DNA of 64,000 nt from CAYNNQ01 sp051748085 (GCA_051748085.1 JBNJHA010000008.1:1-64000); one strand, 5' to 3'. Positions 24,848-33,998 are shown, counted from the stretch's first letter. Notes: generated by a model not told the origin, from the letters alone. A program made the numbers and translations.

Positions 24848-25990
24848 TTATAAAGCGGCAAGAAAAGAATCGGTGAATTCGCGGCATCCCACTTGGATAG
24901 CTCCTTTCATCTGAGGAGTTAGATCCGCCGTCACCCGGCCCGAGGACAAAACCTTCCCGGCCGCCTCATGAATGAGTTGCGCCGCCTCCTGCCAGCCGAC
25001 ATGCTCAAGAAGCATCGCCCCGCTTAAAATCATACTCATGGGATTGGCCATGTCCTTTCCGGCGATGGTTGGAGCGGTTCCGTGGGTAGGCTCAAACAGG
25101 GCCAGATTATCCCCCATATTCACCCCGGGAGCTATTCCCAATCCGCCGACCTGTGCGGCAAGTGCATCCGATATATAATCCCCGTTCAGATTAGTAGTGG
25201 CCAACACGTCATATTGTTCCGGACGCAACAGGACTTCCTGAAACATGGCGTCCGCGATGCGATCCTTTATGACGATCTTGCCCCTCTCAGCCTTGTCCTC
25301 ATCCGTTATAAGCGTTTTGAATTCCTCCTCGGCCAGTTCATAGCCCCAGGCACGAAAAGCTCCTTCGGTATACTTCATAATATTGCCTTTATGGACCAGA
25401 GTTATGCTTTTTCTGTCCTGATCACGGGCAAACTCACACGCTCTGCGCACAAGTCTTTTACAGCCGGCTTCGGTCACCGGCTTAATGCCCACCGCGCTTT
25501 TTAAGTCCACATCGGCCCCCATTTCCGAACGTAGGAACTCAAGCACTTTTTCCGCTTCCGGAGTTTGGGCCGCCCATTCTATTCCGGCGTAAACATCTTC
25601 GGTATTTTCCCGAAAAACAACCATATCAACATTTTGCGGATGCTTAACCGGAGATTCGATACCTGGAAAATGTCGAACCGGGCGAATGCATGCATATAGA
25701 TCCAGCTTCCGGCGCAGGGTAACGTTCAGGCTGCGGAATCCACTTCCAACCGGCGTGGTCAAGGGGCCCTTCATGGCCACTTCTGCTTTTTCCAGTCCAG
25801 ACCAGGTTGCTTGCGGCAAATACTCGCCTGTCTCCTGGTAGGCCTTCTGGCCGGCCAGCAATTCCTTCCAAACCAATTTCCGTTTCTGTCCCCCGGTCTT
25901 TTCTACCGCCGTGTCCAGAACTTCTCTGGCCGAAGCCACCACCTCCGGGCCTATTCCATCGCCCTGTATGAAATATACATCCTGTTCCAT
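24848..25990 (-). CDS. icd: Isocitrate dehydrogenase
   Basis: Beta-decarboxylating dehydrogenase that converts isocitrate to 2-oxoglutarate, 380 residues, starting at an ATG with AAAAGGAG upstream. Substrate motifs: SGFRSLNVTLRRKLDLYACIRP, FRENTEDVYAGIEW, the LVHKGNIMK lysine region and the GDYISDALAAQVGGLG aspartates. In the coenzyme loop the sequence is HGTAPTIAG; where E. coli NADP enzyme has Lys-Tyr, this one has Thr-Ile, so NAD use is likely (inference). It is shorter than the 416-residue E. coli type. A hairpin at 26021-26048 lies in its leader. Confidence 0.9.
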   Translation of the reverse strand: MEQDVYFIQGDGIGPEVVASAREVLDTAVEKTGGQKRKLVWKELLAGQKAYQETGEYLPQATWSGLEKAEVAMKGPLTTPVGSGFRSLNVTLRRKLDLYACIRPVRHFPGIESPVKHPQNVDMVVFRENTEDVYAGIEWAAQTPEAEKVLEFLRSEMGADVDLKSAVGIKPVTEAGCKRLVRRACEFARDQDRKSITLVHKGNIMKYTEGAFRAWGYELAEEEFKTLITDEDKAERGKIVIKDRIADAMFQEVLLRPEQYDVLATTNLNGDYISDALAAQVGGLGIAPGVNMGDNLALFEPTHGTAPTIAGKDMANPMSMILSGAMLLEHVGWQEAAQLIHEAAGKVLSSGRVTADLTPQMKGAIQVGCREFTDSFLAAL

Positions 25991-26020
25991 TTTTTCTCCT
26001 TTTATATGGGAAATTATTTT

Positions 26021-26048
26021 TTTCCGGCACTCTTAAAATTGCCGGAAA
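26021..26048. repeat. 22-base palindrome family copy in the icd leader
   Basis: TTTCCGGCA and TGCCGGAAA are a perfect 9-base inverted repeat, with a loop containing TTAAAA. The inner CCGG-to-CCGG unit is 22 bases, like the copies at 33940, 56040 and 60288. Placed 31 bases before the icd start on its 5' side. Confidence 0.55.
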
Positions 26049-26167
26049 TGAATTTATTAGCCGACAAAAACTTGTTCAGTCAATGTGTTCCGTAAGTCCA
26101 AAAATAATATTATTGAAATAACTATTCATTATAACTTTAAAGCAAATAGTGCCCGCTGTTCAAATAT

Positions 26168-26438
26168 GGTAACTATTCAGTACACGAAAAAAAGTTCACC
26201 GGATTTTTTGCGTAAACTTGCGACAGGCCGCCCGGTTTTCTTATGCACTCTAAAAGGGGGAAACCGGACCGCGGGAATGTGTATATAAATAAAATTTCCA
26301 AACAAATATCTATTGCCCGTACGACTTTTTGCCCTCCTCCAGGCCGGCGAGTCCGGAGGGGGTAGGCATCACCTTCAGCGGGCATTAGAAAACCGCAGGC
26401 CGAAAGCATGGGGAACAAAAAGTTTACTGCACAGATAC
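26168..26438 (+). repeat. Long mosaic intergenic repeat, most complete copy
   Basis: Best copy of the family, about 270 bases. Head: GGTAACTATTCAGTACACG and GTTCACCGGATTTTTTGCGT; middle: TTGCGACAGGCCGCCCGG with a hairpin CCGGTTTTC ... GGAAACCGG; tail: CTCCAGGCCGGCGAGTCCGG, GGCATTAGAAAACCGCAGGC and the 16-base word TTTACTGCACAGATAC. It fills most of the gap between divergent icd and the ttuB-like gene. No conserved open frame, so probably non-coding. Confidence 0.7.
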
Positions 26439-26506
26439 AAAAAATGTTTTTTTAACCATTCATTTCGTCCATGAAGCATTGGCAGGCATAGAAGAATATA
26501 TTTAAA

Positions 26507-26628
26507 TTTACTGAACAAATACCTTTTGCCAATTCGTGAATACTTTATTAAAAACAGCTATTCACTGTCGTTTAAGAACCCAAAAAACGTAACCGTTCGT
26601 CACATCAACAAATTTGCTGAACAGATAC
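26507..26628 (+). promoter_or_regulatory. Two 16-base leader elements upstream of the ttuB-like gene
   Basis: TTTACTGAACAAATAC (26507-26522) and TTTGCTGAACAGATAC (26613-26628), both pointing into the sulfur-carrier gene, the second ending 32 bases before its ATG. With the word at 26423 they make three copies in about 200 bases. Confidence 0.4.
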
Positions 26629-26660
26629 AAAAAACAAACTTACGAAAAAAGTGCAGATAC

Positions 26661-26861
26661 ATGATTCATGTTTTAATTGAGCCGGAAATGGTCTGGACCA
26701 AGGCATTTAAATGCAAATCGGTCCGCGGAGTGCTGAATCGATTGGACTTGGACGCTGATCAGACTCTGGTCATCGATGCAGACGGACAATTGCTCACGCC
26801 GGACCGGATTGTACCCGAAGGATCGGAATTAAAGGTCCGCAAAGTAAACTCAAGGGGTTGA
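26661..26861 (+). CDS. MoaD/ThiS/TtuB-like ubiquitin-fold sulfur carrier
   Basis: 66 residues from the ATG at 26661; the longer frame from 26526 lies in repeat sequence. Beta-grasp pattern: MIHVLIEPEMVWTKAF, RGVLNRLDLDADQTLVIDADG and LTPDRIVPEGSELKVRKV. Sulfur carriers normally end in Gly-Gly for thiocarboxylate formation, but here the encoded end is Ser-Arg-Gly, with only one Gly. The gene is 4 bases before a TtuA-type tRNA thiolase gene, so it is the probable sulfur donor for that enzyme. No ribosome site is obvious. Confidence 0.75.
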   Translation: MIHVLIEPEMVWTKAFKCKSVRGVLNRLDLDADQTLVIDADGQLLTPDRIVPEGSELKVRKVNSRG

Positions 26862-26865
26862 AGAC

Positions 26866-27774
26866 ATGAAATGCTCAAGATGCGGAAAACAGGCGGTAGT
26901 CGCCCTGCCTAGTCATCATTCCGGTTTTTGTGCCGCATGTTTTGATCTCTTCTTTCAAAAACAAGTCCAAAAAGCCATAAAAAATTACGCAATGCTCCGC
27001 GAGGATGACCGGATTCTGGTCGCTCTCAGCGGGGGCAAGGACTCAATGGCCCTTGTCCATCAGCTGGTCCGCCTCGGTTTAAAGCCTCATGCCCTGCATA
27101 TTGATCTGGATATTGAACATTCTTCGTTCGAGGCCTGTAAACGAGCAAAAAAATTCTGCACGGAAAACAATGTACCGCTCAAAATCGTGCACACCCAAGA
27201 GCACGGTTTGAACATCCCGCTTTTAAAAAAACATGTAAACCGCCCTGTATGCTCATTCTGCGGGAAAATAAAACGTTATTTATTCAACAAATATGCCCTT
27301 GATAACGACTATACGGTTCTCGCTACCGGGCACAACCTGGACGATGAAACCGCCAGGCTCATGGCCAACACATTGCGGTGGGATACGGGGTATTTACGGG
27401 ATGTGGGGCCGGTTCTCAGTGCAAAAAAAGGATTTGTCCGGAAAATTAAACCTCTTTATCGGCTGACGGAATTCGAGCTGGCCAACTACTGTTATCTAAA
27501 CGGCATTGCTTACAATATGCGGGGATGTCCGTACAGCTTTGATGCAAGCTTTAATATATACAAAAACCTGCTGAACCAACTGGAAAAAGCACAACCGGGC
27601 AGAAAAAGGTCCTTTTACGAAGCCTTCCAGAAAAAAGGCAGGCAATATTTTACCCGCGGGCAAAAAGACAGCGGACCGTCATTAACTCCTTGCCTTAAAT
27701 GCGGTTATCCGACTACAGAACAAGTCTGCGGAGTCTGCAGATTAAAAGAAGAACTCAAAAACAAAACGGACTGA
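26866..27774 (+). CDS. TtuA/Ncs6-type tRNA 2-thiolation enzyme (PP-loop ATPase)
   Basis: 302 residues. An N-terminal zinc finger (CSRCGKQA ... CAACF), the PP-loop ALSGGKDSMA (about 53-62) that adenylates the target uridine, a second Cys pair CSFCGK plus a further Cys in GCPYS that would hold a 4Fe-4S cluster, and a C-terminal zinc finger (CLKCGYPTTEQVCGVC) form the TtuA/TIGR00269 architecture. In Thermus TtuA makes 2-thioribothymidine at tRNA position 54; other members act on position 34 or other targets. Paired with the sulfur-carrier gene upstream. The exact tRNA position modified here is unknown. Confidence 0.85.
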   Translation: MKCSRCGKQAVVALPSHHSGFCAACFDLFFQKQVQKAIKNYAMLREDDRILVALSGGKDSMALVHQLVRLGLKPHALHIDLDIEHSSFEACKRAKKFCTENNVPLKIVHTQEHGLNIPLLKKHVNRPVCSFCGKIKRYLFNKYALDNDYTVLATGHNLDDETARLMANTLRWDTGYLRDVGPVLSAKKGFVRKIKPLYRLTEFELANYCYLNGIAYNMRGCPYSFDASFNIYKNLLNQLEKAQPGRKRSFYEAFQKKGRQYFTRGQKDSGPSLTPCLKCGYPTTEQVCGVCRLKEELKNKTD

Positions 27775-27949
27775 TTTTCAAGATTCCTAGACGTTGGCAG
27801 CGTCTTTTATCTGTCTGATCCTTTTGAATACCAAAATTTCAGTCTGCGCCGCTCACTCAACAGGGCGGCGCATGACCGAAAAAACATGCTTTAAACAATT
27901 TCCATACAAAAAAAATTAAACTTCCGGACAAAAACTAAACAGCGCTTGA

Positions 27950-29032
27950 TTACTCCTCGGATAATGCGGCACAGACCTTATCGCCCATATCCGCGCACCC
28001 GAGCAAAATTTTACCGGGTTGCATTATGTCGCCGGTGCGGAATCCGGAACTCAAAACCCGATTTACCGCCCGTTCCACCCGGTCCGCCTCTTGTTCAAGA
28101 TTAAGTCCGAAGCGTAAAAGCATGGCCGCAGAAAGTACGGCGGCAAGGGGATTTGCCGCGTCCTGCCCGGCGATATCCGGAGCTGAGCCATGTATTGGCT
28201 CAAACAGTCCCGGATTTTTATCCCCCAGAGAAGCAGAAGCCAGCATGCCGATTGAACCGGTTATTACCGCCGCTTCATCGGAAAGAATATCTCCAAAAAG
28301 ATTACCGGTTACCAGGACATCGAACTGGGAGGGATCGCGAACCAGCTGCATGGCCGCATTATCCACATACATATGTGTAAGCTCGACATCTGGATATTCC
28401 CGGGCCATTTGCTGGACGATTTCCCGCCACATCCTGGAGACCTCGAGAACATTGGCCTTGTCCACAGAACAAAGTCTGCCCTTGCGCTTGCGGGCGGCAT
28501 CAAAGGCCAGGTGAGCAATTCTGCGCACTTCGTCCTCGGAATAAACCATGGTGTTAAAAGCGGTTTTCACGCCTTGACTAATCTTTTGCCCCCTCGGCTC
28601 ACCGAAATACACACCACCGGTAAGTTCCCGGACTACAAGCAAATCTATCCCCCTGTCCGCGATATCCGGGCGCAGGAGAGTGGCTCCGGAAAGCTCGGGA
28701 AATATCCGGGCCGGCCGGAGATTGGCAAATAGCCCGAGTTCTTTGCGGATACCCAGAAGCCCCTTTTCCGGGCGCCTTTCCGGCGCCAGATCATCCCATT
28801 TGGGACCGCCTACCGCCCCCAGAAGCACCGCATCGCTTAAGCGGCATTTCTCAATTGTTTCCGGCGGCAAAGGGCCGCCGGTTTTATCCACTGCCGCACC
28901 GCCGATAAGCGCCTCCTCTTTCTCAAAAACAAGTCCGCTTAATTCCGCGATCCGGTCCAGAACCCGCACGGCCTGAATGGTTATTTCCGGGCCTATTCCA
29001 TCACCGGGCAATATAGTCAGCTTATAACTCAT
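27950..29032 (-). CDS. leuB: 3-isopropylmalate dehydrogenase
   Basis: NAD-dependent oxidation of 3-isopropylmalate, third step of leucine synthesis. 360 residues from the ATG at 29032, preceded by AAAGAGG; a frame 11 codons longer exists. Marks: KLTILPGDGIGPEIT, LLGAVGGPKWD, LRPARIFPEL, ELTGGVYFGEPRG (the isopropylmalate-specific loop), VDNAAMQLVRDPSQFDV and the EPIHGSAPDIAG coenzyme loop with Asp-Ile, typical for NAD. Last gene of psd-pssA-leuA-leuC-leuD-leuB; its start overlaps leuD by 11 bases. Confidence 0.96.
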   Translation of the reverse strand: MSYKLTILPGDGIGPEITIQAVRVLDRIAELSGLVFEKEEALIGGAAVDKTGGPLPPETIEKCRLSDAVLLGAVGGPKWDDLAPERRPEKGLLGIRKELGLFANLRPARIFPELSGATLLRPDIADRGIDLLVVRELTGGVYFGEPRGQKISQGVKTAFNTMVYSEDEVRRIAHLAFDAARKRKGRLCSVDKANVLEVSRMWREIVQQMAREYPDVELTHMYVDNAAMQLVRDPSQFDVLVTGNLFGDILSDEAAVITGSIGMLASASLGDKNPGLFEPIHGSAPDIAGQDAANPLAAVLSAAMLLRFGLNLEQEADRVERAVNRVLSSGFRTGDIMQPGKILLGCADMGDKVCAALSEE

Positions 29033-29534
29033 GCATACCTCTTTTTTGTATGTTTTCGCGTACATAAGGAATAAGTCCCCCGGCTCGGAGCAACTCCTGC
29101 ATAAATTCCGGCACTGGCCGGGTTTTAAATTCCTGACCCGAATCCATATTTTTTACCACTCCGCTTGCTGGTTCGACTTTCAGATTGTCTCCATCGTTTA
29201 TTTTTTCCACCGCGTCGCCCAGTTCAATGAGCAACAACCCCATGTTAAATCCATTCCGATAAAAAATACGGGCGAAACTTTGGGCGACAACAACCGGAAT
29301 TCCGGCACCAAGTATAGCCAGAGGCGCGTGTTCCCGGGAAGATCCGCAGCCGAAATTTTTGCCCGCGACCAGAATATCCCCCTTGTTGACGCGTTTAATC
29401 CAGCCGTGCTCAAGACCTTCAAAACAATTCCTGCCAAGCTCGGCTGTATCGCTTGTAGTCAAAAAACGGGCCGGAATTATGGCGTCCGTGTCTATATGAT
29501 CCCCTACTTTCCGGGCTTGTCCATCATATTGCAT
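29022..29534 (-). CDS. leuD: 3-isopropylmalate dehydratase, small subunit
   Basis: Small swivel subunit of isopropylmalate isomerase, 170 residues. Motifs: DHIDTDAIIPARFL, GDILVAGKNFGCGSSREHAP and the YRNGFNMGLL segment. The short length and pairing with a 421-residue large subunit correspond to the archaeal/anaerobe type. Start is 11 bases after the leuC stop, so the two subunits are made together. Confidence 0.95.
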   Translation of the reverse strand: MQYDGQARKVGDHIDTDAIIPARFLTTSDTAELGRNCFEGLEHGWIKRVNKGDILVAGKNFGCGSSREHAPLAILGAGIPVVVAQSFARIFYRNGFNMGLLLIELGDAVEKINDGDNLKVEPASGVVKNMDSGQEFKTRPVPEFMQELLRAGGLIPYVRENIQKRGMHEL

Positions 29535-29545
29535 ATGTACACCTT

Positions 29546-30811
29546 TTAGCTTGAAGGTTCAAAGTTGGATGAAATCCGACCGGCGATGGCCGTGGCCGCT
29601 GCGACTTTGGGTCCAGCCAGATACAAAAAGCTTTCCAGACTGCCCATGCGTCCCTTGAAATTTCGGTTCGTGGTCGCCAGGCAGACTTCTCCGTCTGCCA
29701 GCACCCCCATATGCCCGCCCAGACAGGGTCCGCAGGTCGGAGGACCGATAATAGCCCCCGCCTGCATGAATATTTCCAGCAATCCCTCGCGAAGCGCTTG
29801 CTTATAGACTGCCGGGGTGGCCGGGAGCACAATGAACCGCACGCCGCGTGCAACATGCCTTCCCTTGATAATTTCCGCGGCCTGGCGCAGATCGGTTATC
29901 CGGCCATTAGTGCAGGAACCAAGTACGACCTGATCCACACGCACATGACTTAATTCATTTGCCGCGCATACATTGTCCGGCAAATGCGGACAGGCTACCT
30001 GGGGTTCAAGATCGGCGGCATCGATATGCAATTCAGAAAAATATTTCGCGCCGTCGTCCGCCCTAATCTCCCCGGCGTCCTTTCGTCCCTTGCCGCGGCA
30101 ATATGCAACAGTCGAATCGTCAGCGGCAAAAAGTCCCACTTTTCCGCCAGCCTCTATCGCCATATTGGCCATGGTCATCCGGGCCTCGATATCCATACGT
30201 TCAACAGCGTTCCCGTTGAATTCCAGGGCGCGATACAGGGCACCATCCACCCCGAGTTCGGCAATCACTTTCAGGATCAAATCCTTGGAACAGAGTTTAT
30301 CCGGCATTTCCCCGTCAATAGTCACCCGGATGCTTTCCGGGACTTTGAACCAGGTTTCCCCCAGAGCCATGGCCGCGGCGATATCGGTACTTCCCAGTCC
30401 GGTGGCGAACGCCCCCAGAGCTCCATAGGTGCAAGTATGGCTGTCCGCACCGACTACTATGTCTTGCGGGCCCACAAGCCCCAATTCAGGCAAAAGGGCA
30501 TGTTCGACTCCCACATCGCCACCCTCGTAAAAATGGGTTATATTCAGGCTGCGGGCAAAGTCACGAACCTTCTTTACCTGCTGGGCCGAAGCAATATCCC
30601 GATTAGGCGTAAAATGATCACAGACAAGAGCAACCCTGTCCCGGTCAAAGACAGCCTCAGCACCCATTTTCTGAAATGAACGTATCGACAGGGGAGCGGT
30701 AATGTCATTGGCCAGGACCAATGACACGCGACAACGGGCTATTTGCCCCGGTCCGACTATTTTTTCCGAACAATGTTTTTGCAGTATTTTTTCAGCTAAG
30801 GTCTGGGGCAT
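29546..30811 (-). CDS. leuC: 3-isopropylmalate dehydratase, large subunit
   Basis: 421-residue aconitase-family subunit holding the 4Fe-4S cluster. Visible: VGADSHTCTYGALGAFATGLGS-type region, GSCTNGRI (first cluster Cys) and GPPTCGPCLGGHMGVL (CXXC for the rest of the cluster). This short form is typical of anaerobes and archaea and may also be called homoaconitase-like, but the leu gene context settles the role. Start overlaps the leuA end by 16 bases, with GAGGAAGAGAG upstream. Confidence 0.95.
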   Translation of the reverse strand: MPQTLAEKILQKHCSEKIVGPGQIARCRVSLVLANDITAPLSIRSFQKMGAEAVFDRDRVALVCDHFTPNRDIASAQQVKKVRDFARSLNITHFYEGGDVGVEHALLPELGLVGPQDIVVGADSHTCTYGALGAFATGLGSTDIAAAMALGETWFKVPESIRVTIDGEMPDKLCSKDLILKVIAELGVDGALYRALEFNGNAVERMDIEARMTMANMAIEAGGKVGLFAADDSTVAYCRGKGRKDAGEIRADDGAKYFSELHIDAADLEPQVACPHLPDNVCAANELSHVRVDQVVLGSCTNGRITDLRQAAEIIKGRHVARGVRFIVLPATPAVYKQALREGLLEIFMQAGAIIGPPTCGPCLGGHMGVLADGEVCLATTNRNFKGRMGSLESFLYLAGPKVAAATAIAGRISSNFEPSS

Positions 30812-32328
30812 GCGCTCTCTTCCTCCTTTTTGGCCAGTCTGTTCAAAGCATTTATATAAGCCTTGGCGCTGGATATTATTATATCTGAATCAGCGGCCCG
30901 TCCAACGGCATTCATGGCATTGTCCTCCAAACGCACCGTAACTTCTCCCTGGGCATCGGCTCCTCCGGTTATGGCATTAACTGAATAACGTATTAATTTC
31001 GGTTTCCTGCCCACCAATTGGTCAATGGTATTAAATACTGCATCAATGGGTCCGGCTCCGAAATGAGCCAGCTTTTTCTCTTCATTTTCAACTTCCATCT
31101 TTATAACAGCAGTCGGAATAGCCATATTGCCTGAGATTGAGCTCAGATAGACCAGCTTGTATTTATCAGGGATGCGAAAGACCTCTTCTAAAACAACGGC
31201 CTCAAGATCTTCAACGTAAATATTTTTCTTGCGGTCGGCCAGATCCTTTAAAACCTTGATCACGTGCTCCAGGTTTTCCTCGCTTAAACGATAACCGAGT
31301 TCCTCGAGCTTGCCCTGTACCGCGTGCCGACCGGAATGCTTGCCGATTACAATATCGTTGGAAACCTTGCCGATACTCTCCGGAGTCATAATCTCGTAGG
31401 TCTGCCTGTTTTTGAGTACTCCGGCCTGATGAATACCGGACTCATGTGCAAATGCATTGGCCCCGATAATCGGTTTATACGGCGGGATGGGCTGACCGAT
31501 AATCATGGACAGCAAACGGCAGGCCGGATAAAGTTGCTTGGTGTCCACATCGGTATGCATACGGCAATAATCACTCCGGACGTCCAGGGCCATAACCAGC
31601 TCTTCCAGCGCGGCATTTCCCGCTCTTTCCCCAATACCGCTCAGGGTCACTTCGGCCTGGCGCGCTCCGGCGGCAAGAGCGGCCAGAGTGTTGGCCACCG
31701 CTAACCCCAGATCGTTATGACAATGTACACTGAATATGATATTGTCCGACCCCTTGACCTCATTTTTCAAATGGCGGATAAGCCCGGCGAATTCCTCCGG
31801 CTGCGAATAACCCACGGTATCGGGGATATTAATTACCGTTGCCCCGCAATCCACTGCCACTTGAACGGCCTGAACCAGAAAATCCGGATCTGAACGCGAA
31901 GCGTCCTCGGCCGAGAATTCTACACTCGGACAAAGAGACACGGCCTGTGAGACTCCCTGCTTGATCAATTCCAAAACCTGCTCCCTGGTCTTATTCAACT
32001 TGAATTCCATATGAATATCCGAGGTGGCCATAAAAGCATGTATCCTCGGACGCTTAGCATGCTTGACCGCTTCCCAGGCCAGATCTATGTCCCCCGGGGT
32101 ACACCGGCACAGGCCGGCAACTTCACATTCCTTAACTGTTTCAGCTATTTCCCGCACAGCCTCAAAATCACCAGTACTGGCCACGGGAAACCCGGCCTCA
32201 ATGACATCAACACCCATTCGTTCGATCTGCCGGGCCAGACGAACTTTTTCCCGCGTATTCATTGTCGCCCCCGGAGACTGTTCTCCATCGCGCAAGGTGG
32301 TATCAAAAACATATATTTTGTCCGACAT
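30796..32328 (-). CDS. leuA: 2-isopropylmalate synthase
   Basis: Condenses acetyl-CoA and 2-oxoisovalerate, the committed and leucine-inhibited step. 510 residues from the ATG at 32328 (AAAGGAG upstream); a longer frame reaches 32472 but has no support. Motifs: FDTTLRDGEQSPGATM (catalytic Arg and metal Asp), SVHCHNDLGLAVANTLAA (metal His pair), GIGERAGNAALEE, and a C-terminal regulatory domain (about 375-500). The leader of about 175 bases contains GC-rich arms (CCGGAG ... CTCCGG), but I could not define a leucine-rich leader peptide. Confidence 0.95.
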   Translation of the reverse strand: MSDKIYVFDTTLRDGEQSPGATMNTREKVRLARQIERMGVDVIEAGFPVASTGDFEAVREIAETVKECEVAGLCRCTPGDIDLAWEAVKHAKRPRIHAFMATSDIHMEFKLNKTREQVLELIKQGVSQAVSLCPSVEFSAEDASRSDPDFLVQAVQVAVDCGATVINIPDTVGYSQPEEFAGLIRHLKNEVKGSDNIIFSVHCHNDLGLAVANTLAALAAGARQAEVTLSGIGERAGNAALEELVMALDVRSDYCRMHTDVDTKQLYPACRLLSMIIGQPIPPYKPIIGANAFAHESGIHQAGVLKNRQTYEIMTPESIGKVSNDIVIGKHSGRHAVQGKLEELGYRLSEENLEHVIKVLKDLADRKKNIYVEDLEAVVLEEVFRIPDKYKLVYLSSISGNMAIPTAVIKMEVENEEKKLAHFGAGPIDAVFNTIDQLVGRKPKLIRYSVNAITGGADAQGEVTVRLEDNAMNAVGRAADSDIIISSAKAYINALNRLAKKEEESACPRP

Positions 32329-32504
32329 ACTGAAATCTCCTTTGATATTCCGAATAATAAATTTATTTTTACGCGCGGATAGCGCATTCATTCCTTCCAC
32401 CCTGAAAGTCGTATTGAGGACCAAGGCGGAATATTTTCCGGTTCTCCGGACCTTCCGGGCTCCGGCAAGCACATAATGTTATGAGATATGAGGATTTGAA
32501 TATT

Positions 32505-33266
32505 TTACGAGAGTTCCTTGGAGGACTCCCGTAGATTGGTATCTTTACGGAAAGGTAGTATAAGAAAGGAATAAACGGCACCGGAGACAAGGTAGCCCAT
32601 AAAAAACAGAAACCCGAAAAATTTAGGCTCGGAGGCCACCAGGACGAAAAGAAAAATAACCGTGCCGGTACTGGTGAAAGGATGAGCACGAATCGCCTCT
32701 ACTTCCTTGAAAGAAGCATACTTGACTTGACTGACCATAAGCAAGGCCAGAACCAAGGTCAAAATCAGCGTAAACCAGGGAAGTGCCTGACTAATATTAA
32801 CGGACGGAACATAACTGCAAAACAGAACCAGGGTAGCCAGGGTGCAGGCGGCCGCAGGTATTGGCAAACCGATAAAAAATTTTTTGGATGTTTGTTTGGA
32901 TTGAACATTAAACCGGGCCAGACGCAACGCTCCGCAGGCTATAAGCAGAAAGCTCGTCGTGATTCCAAGGCGGCCCAGTTCATGAGTCTGCCACAAATAG
33001 GTCATAACCGCCGGAGTCACACCGAATGAAACCAAATCGGCCAGGGAATCAAATTGAATGCCGAAATCCGATCCAGTTCCGGTCATTCGGGCCACCTTTC
33101 CATCCATACCATCGAAAAAGCAGCTGGCCAATATGCATACAGCGCAAAGCTCGAAACGCCCCTCCACAGCGGCCAGTATTCCCCAAAAACCGGAAAACAT
33201 GCTTGCCGTGGTCAGCAAATTGGGCAGGATATAAAATCCTTTATGTTTCGGGCCGCTTTCTTCCAT
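32505..33266 (-). CDS. pssA: CDP-diacylglycerol-serine O-phosphatidyltransferase
   Basis: Inner-membrane enzyme that makes phosphatidylserine from CDP-diacylglycerol and serine. 253 residues with several transmembrane segments. The CDP-alcohol phosphotransferase motif DG-X2-AR-X8-G-X3-D-X3-D is seen as DGMDGKVAR ... GIQFDSLAD at about residues 51-77. The psd stop lies just upstream (33269), so the two phosphatidylethanolamine genes form one unit ahead of the leu genes. Confidence 0.94.
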   Translation of the reverse strand: MEESGPKHKGFYILPNLLTTASMFSGFWGILAAVEGRFELCAVCILASCFFDGMDGKVARMTGTGSDFGIQFDSLADLVSFGVTPAVMTYLWQTHELGRLGITTSFLLIACGALRLARFNVQSKQTSKKFFIGLPIPAAACTLATLVLFCSYVPSVNISQALPWFTLILTLVLALLMVSQVKYASFKEVEAIRAHPFTSTGTVIFLFVLVASEPKFFGFLFFMGYLVSGAVYSFLILPFRKDTNLRESSKELS

Positions 33267-33268
33267 AA

Positions 33269-33913
33269 TTATTCCTGATACTTGGCCAGCACGGATTGTC
33301 CAGCCAATACTTTAGCTCCAAGTTCTACACACGGAAGATACCCGGACGGAAGATAAAGGTCAAGCCTGGAACCGAACTTTATCATCCCGAAACGCTCTCC
33401 GCGCGACAATTCATCATCCTTGTCCGTCCAGACCACTATCCTCCTGGCCACGAGTCCGGCAATCTGAACCACGGTCCAAAAATCACCGGCTTCGTCCCTG
33501 ATCTGCATTGCGCAGCGTTCATTATCCTTTGATGCCTTATCCAGAGACGCGTTTAAGAACTTTCCGGGCACATATTCAAATCCCTGCACCGTACCGGCAA
33601 CCGGACTCCTGTTGACGTGCACGTCAAATACGTTCATAAACACGCAGATGACGGTACGTTCCTCTCCACTCAAGGGATCAATGCCGGACCCGACGCGCAC
33701 TACCTTGCCATCGGCCGGAGAAACCGCGATTGCCTTTTTATCAGGGACGACGCGTTCCGGATCCCGAAAAAAATTAAGGGAAAAAAACAGAAGCAACAAA
33801 GCGGCAACCGCCAGGATTTCCCATTCCATTACAGCAAAAACCAATGTACAGACCGTGCACAAAAAAATAACCGGCCCGCCCTCCGGGCACAAGGCGAAAT
33901 TTCTTTTACGCAT
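33269..33913 (-). CDS. psd: Phosphatidylserine decarboxylase proenzyme
   Basis: Converts phosphatidylserine to phosphatidylethanolamine. 214 residues, the short archaeal-like class. Two N-terminal hydrophobic segments (about 12-48) anchor it; PADGKVVRV, FMNVFDVHVNRSPV (catalytic His) and the self-cleavage site GMIKFGSRLDLY (Gly-Ser, where the serine becomes the pyruvoyl group) are all present. AAGGGAG precedes the ATG at 33913. First gene of the minus-strand lipid and leucine run. Confidence 0.94.
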   Translation of the reverse strand: MRKRNFALCPEGGPVIFLCTVCTLVFAVMEWEILAVAALLLLFFSLNFFRDPERVVPDKKAIAVSPADGKVVRVGSGIDPLSGEERTVICVFMNVFDVHVNRSPVAGTVQGFEYVPGKFLNASLDKASKDNERCAMQIRDEAGDFWTVVQIAGLVARRIVVWTDKDDELSRGERFGMIKFGSRLDLYLPSGYLPCVELGAKVLAGQSVLAKYQE

Positions 33914-33939
33914 TTAAACTCCCTTAAGATAGTTCATAT

Positions 33940-33992
33940 CCGGAAATTTAAAAATTTCCGGGTGTTAAAATATCGGCTTTAGGTTCGGATTA
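33940..33992. repeat. 22-base palindrome family copy plus tail
   Basis: A perfect inverted repeat of 10 bases (CCGGAAATTT and complement) around AA at 33940-33961, followed by a tail (GTGTTAAAATATCGGC, TTTAGGTTCGGA) shared with 1371-1426. It lies between the CgeB-like gene stop and the psd start and could double as a weak terminator. Confidence 0.6.
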
Positions 33993-33998
33993 TTTTTG

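Noticed and set aside
26526..26660. N-terminal extension of the sulfur-carrier frame
   Set aside because: Lies in repeat-derived sequence; carrier proteins start at the internal ATG, giving the normal size.
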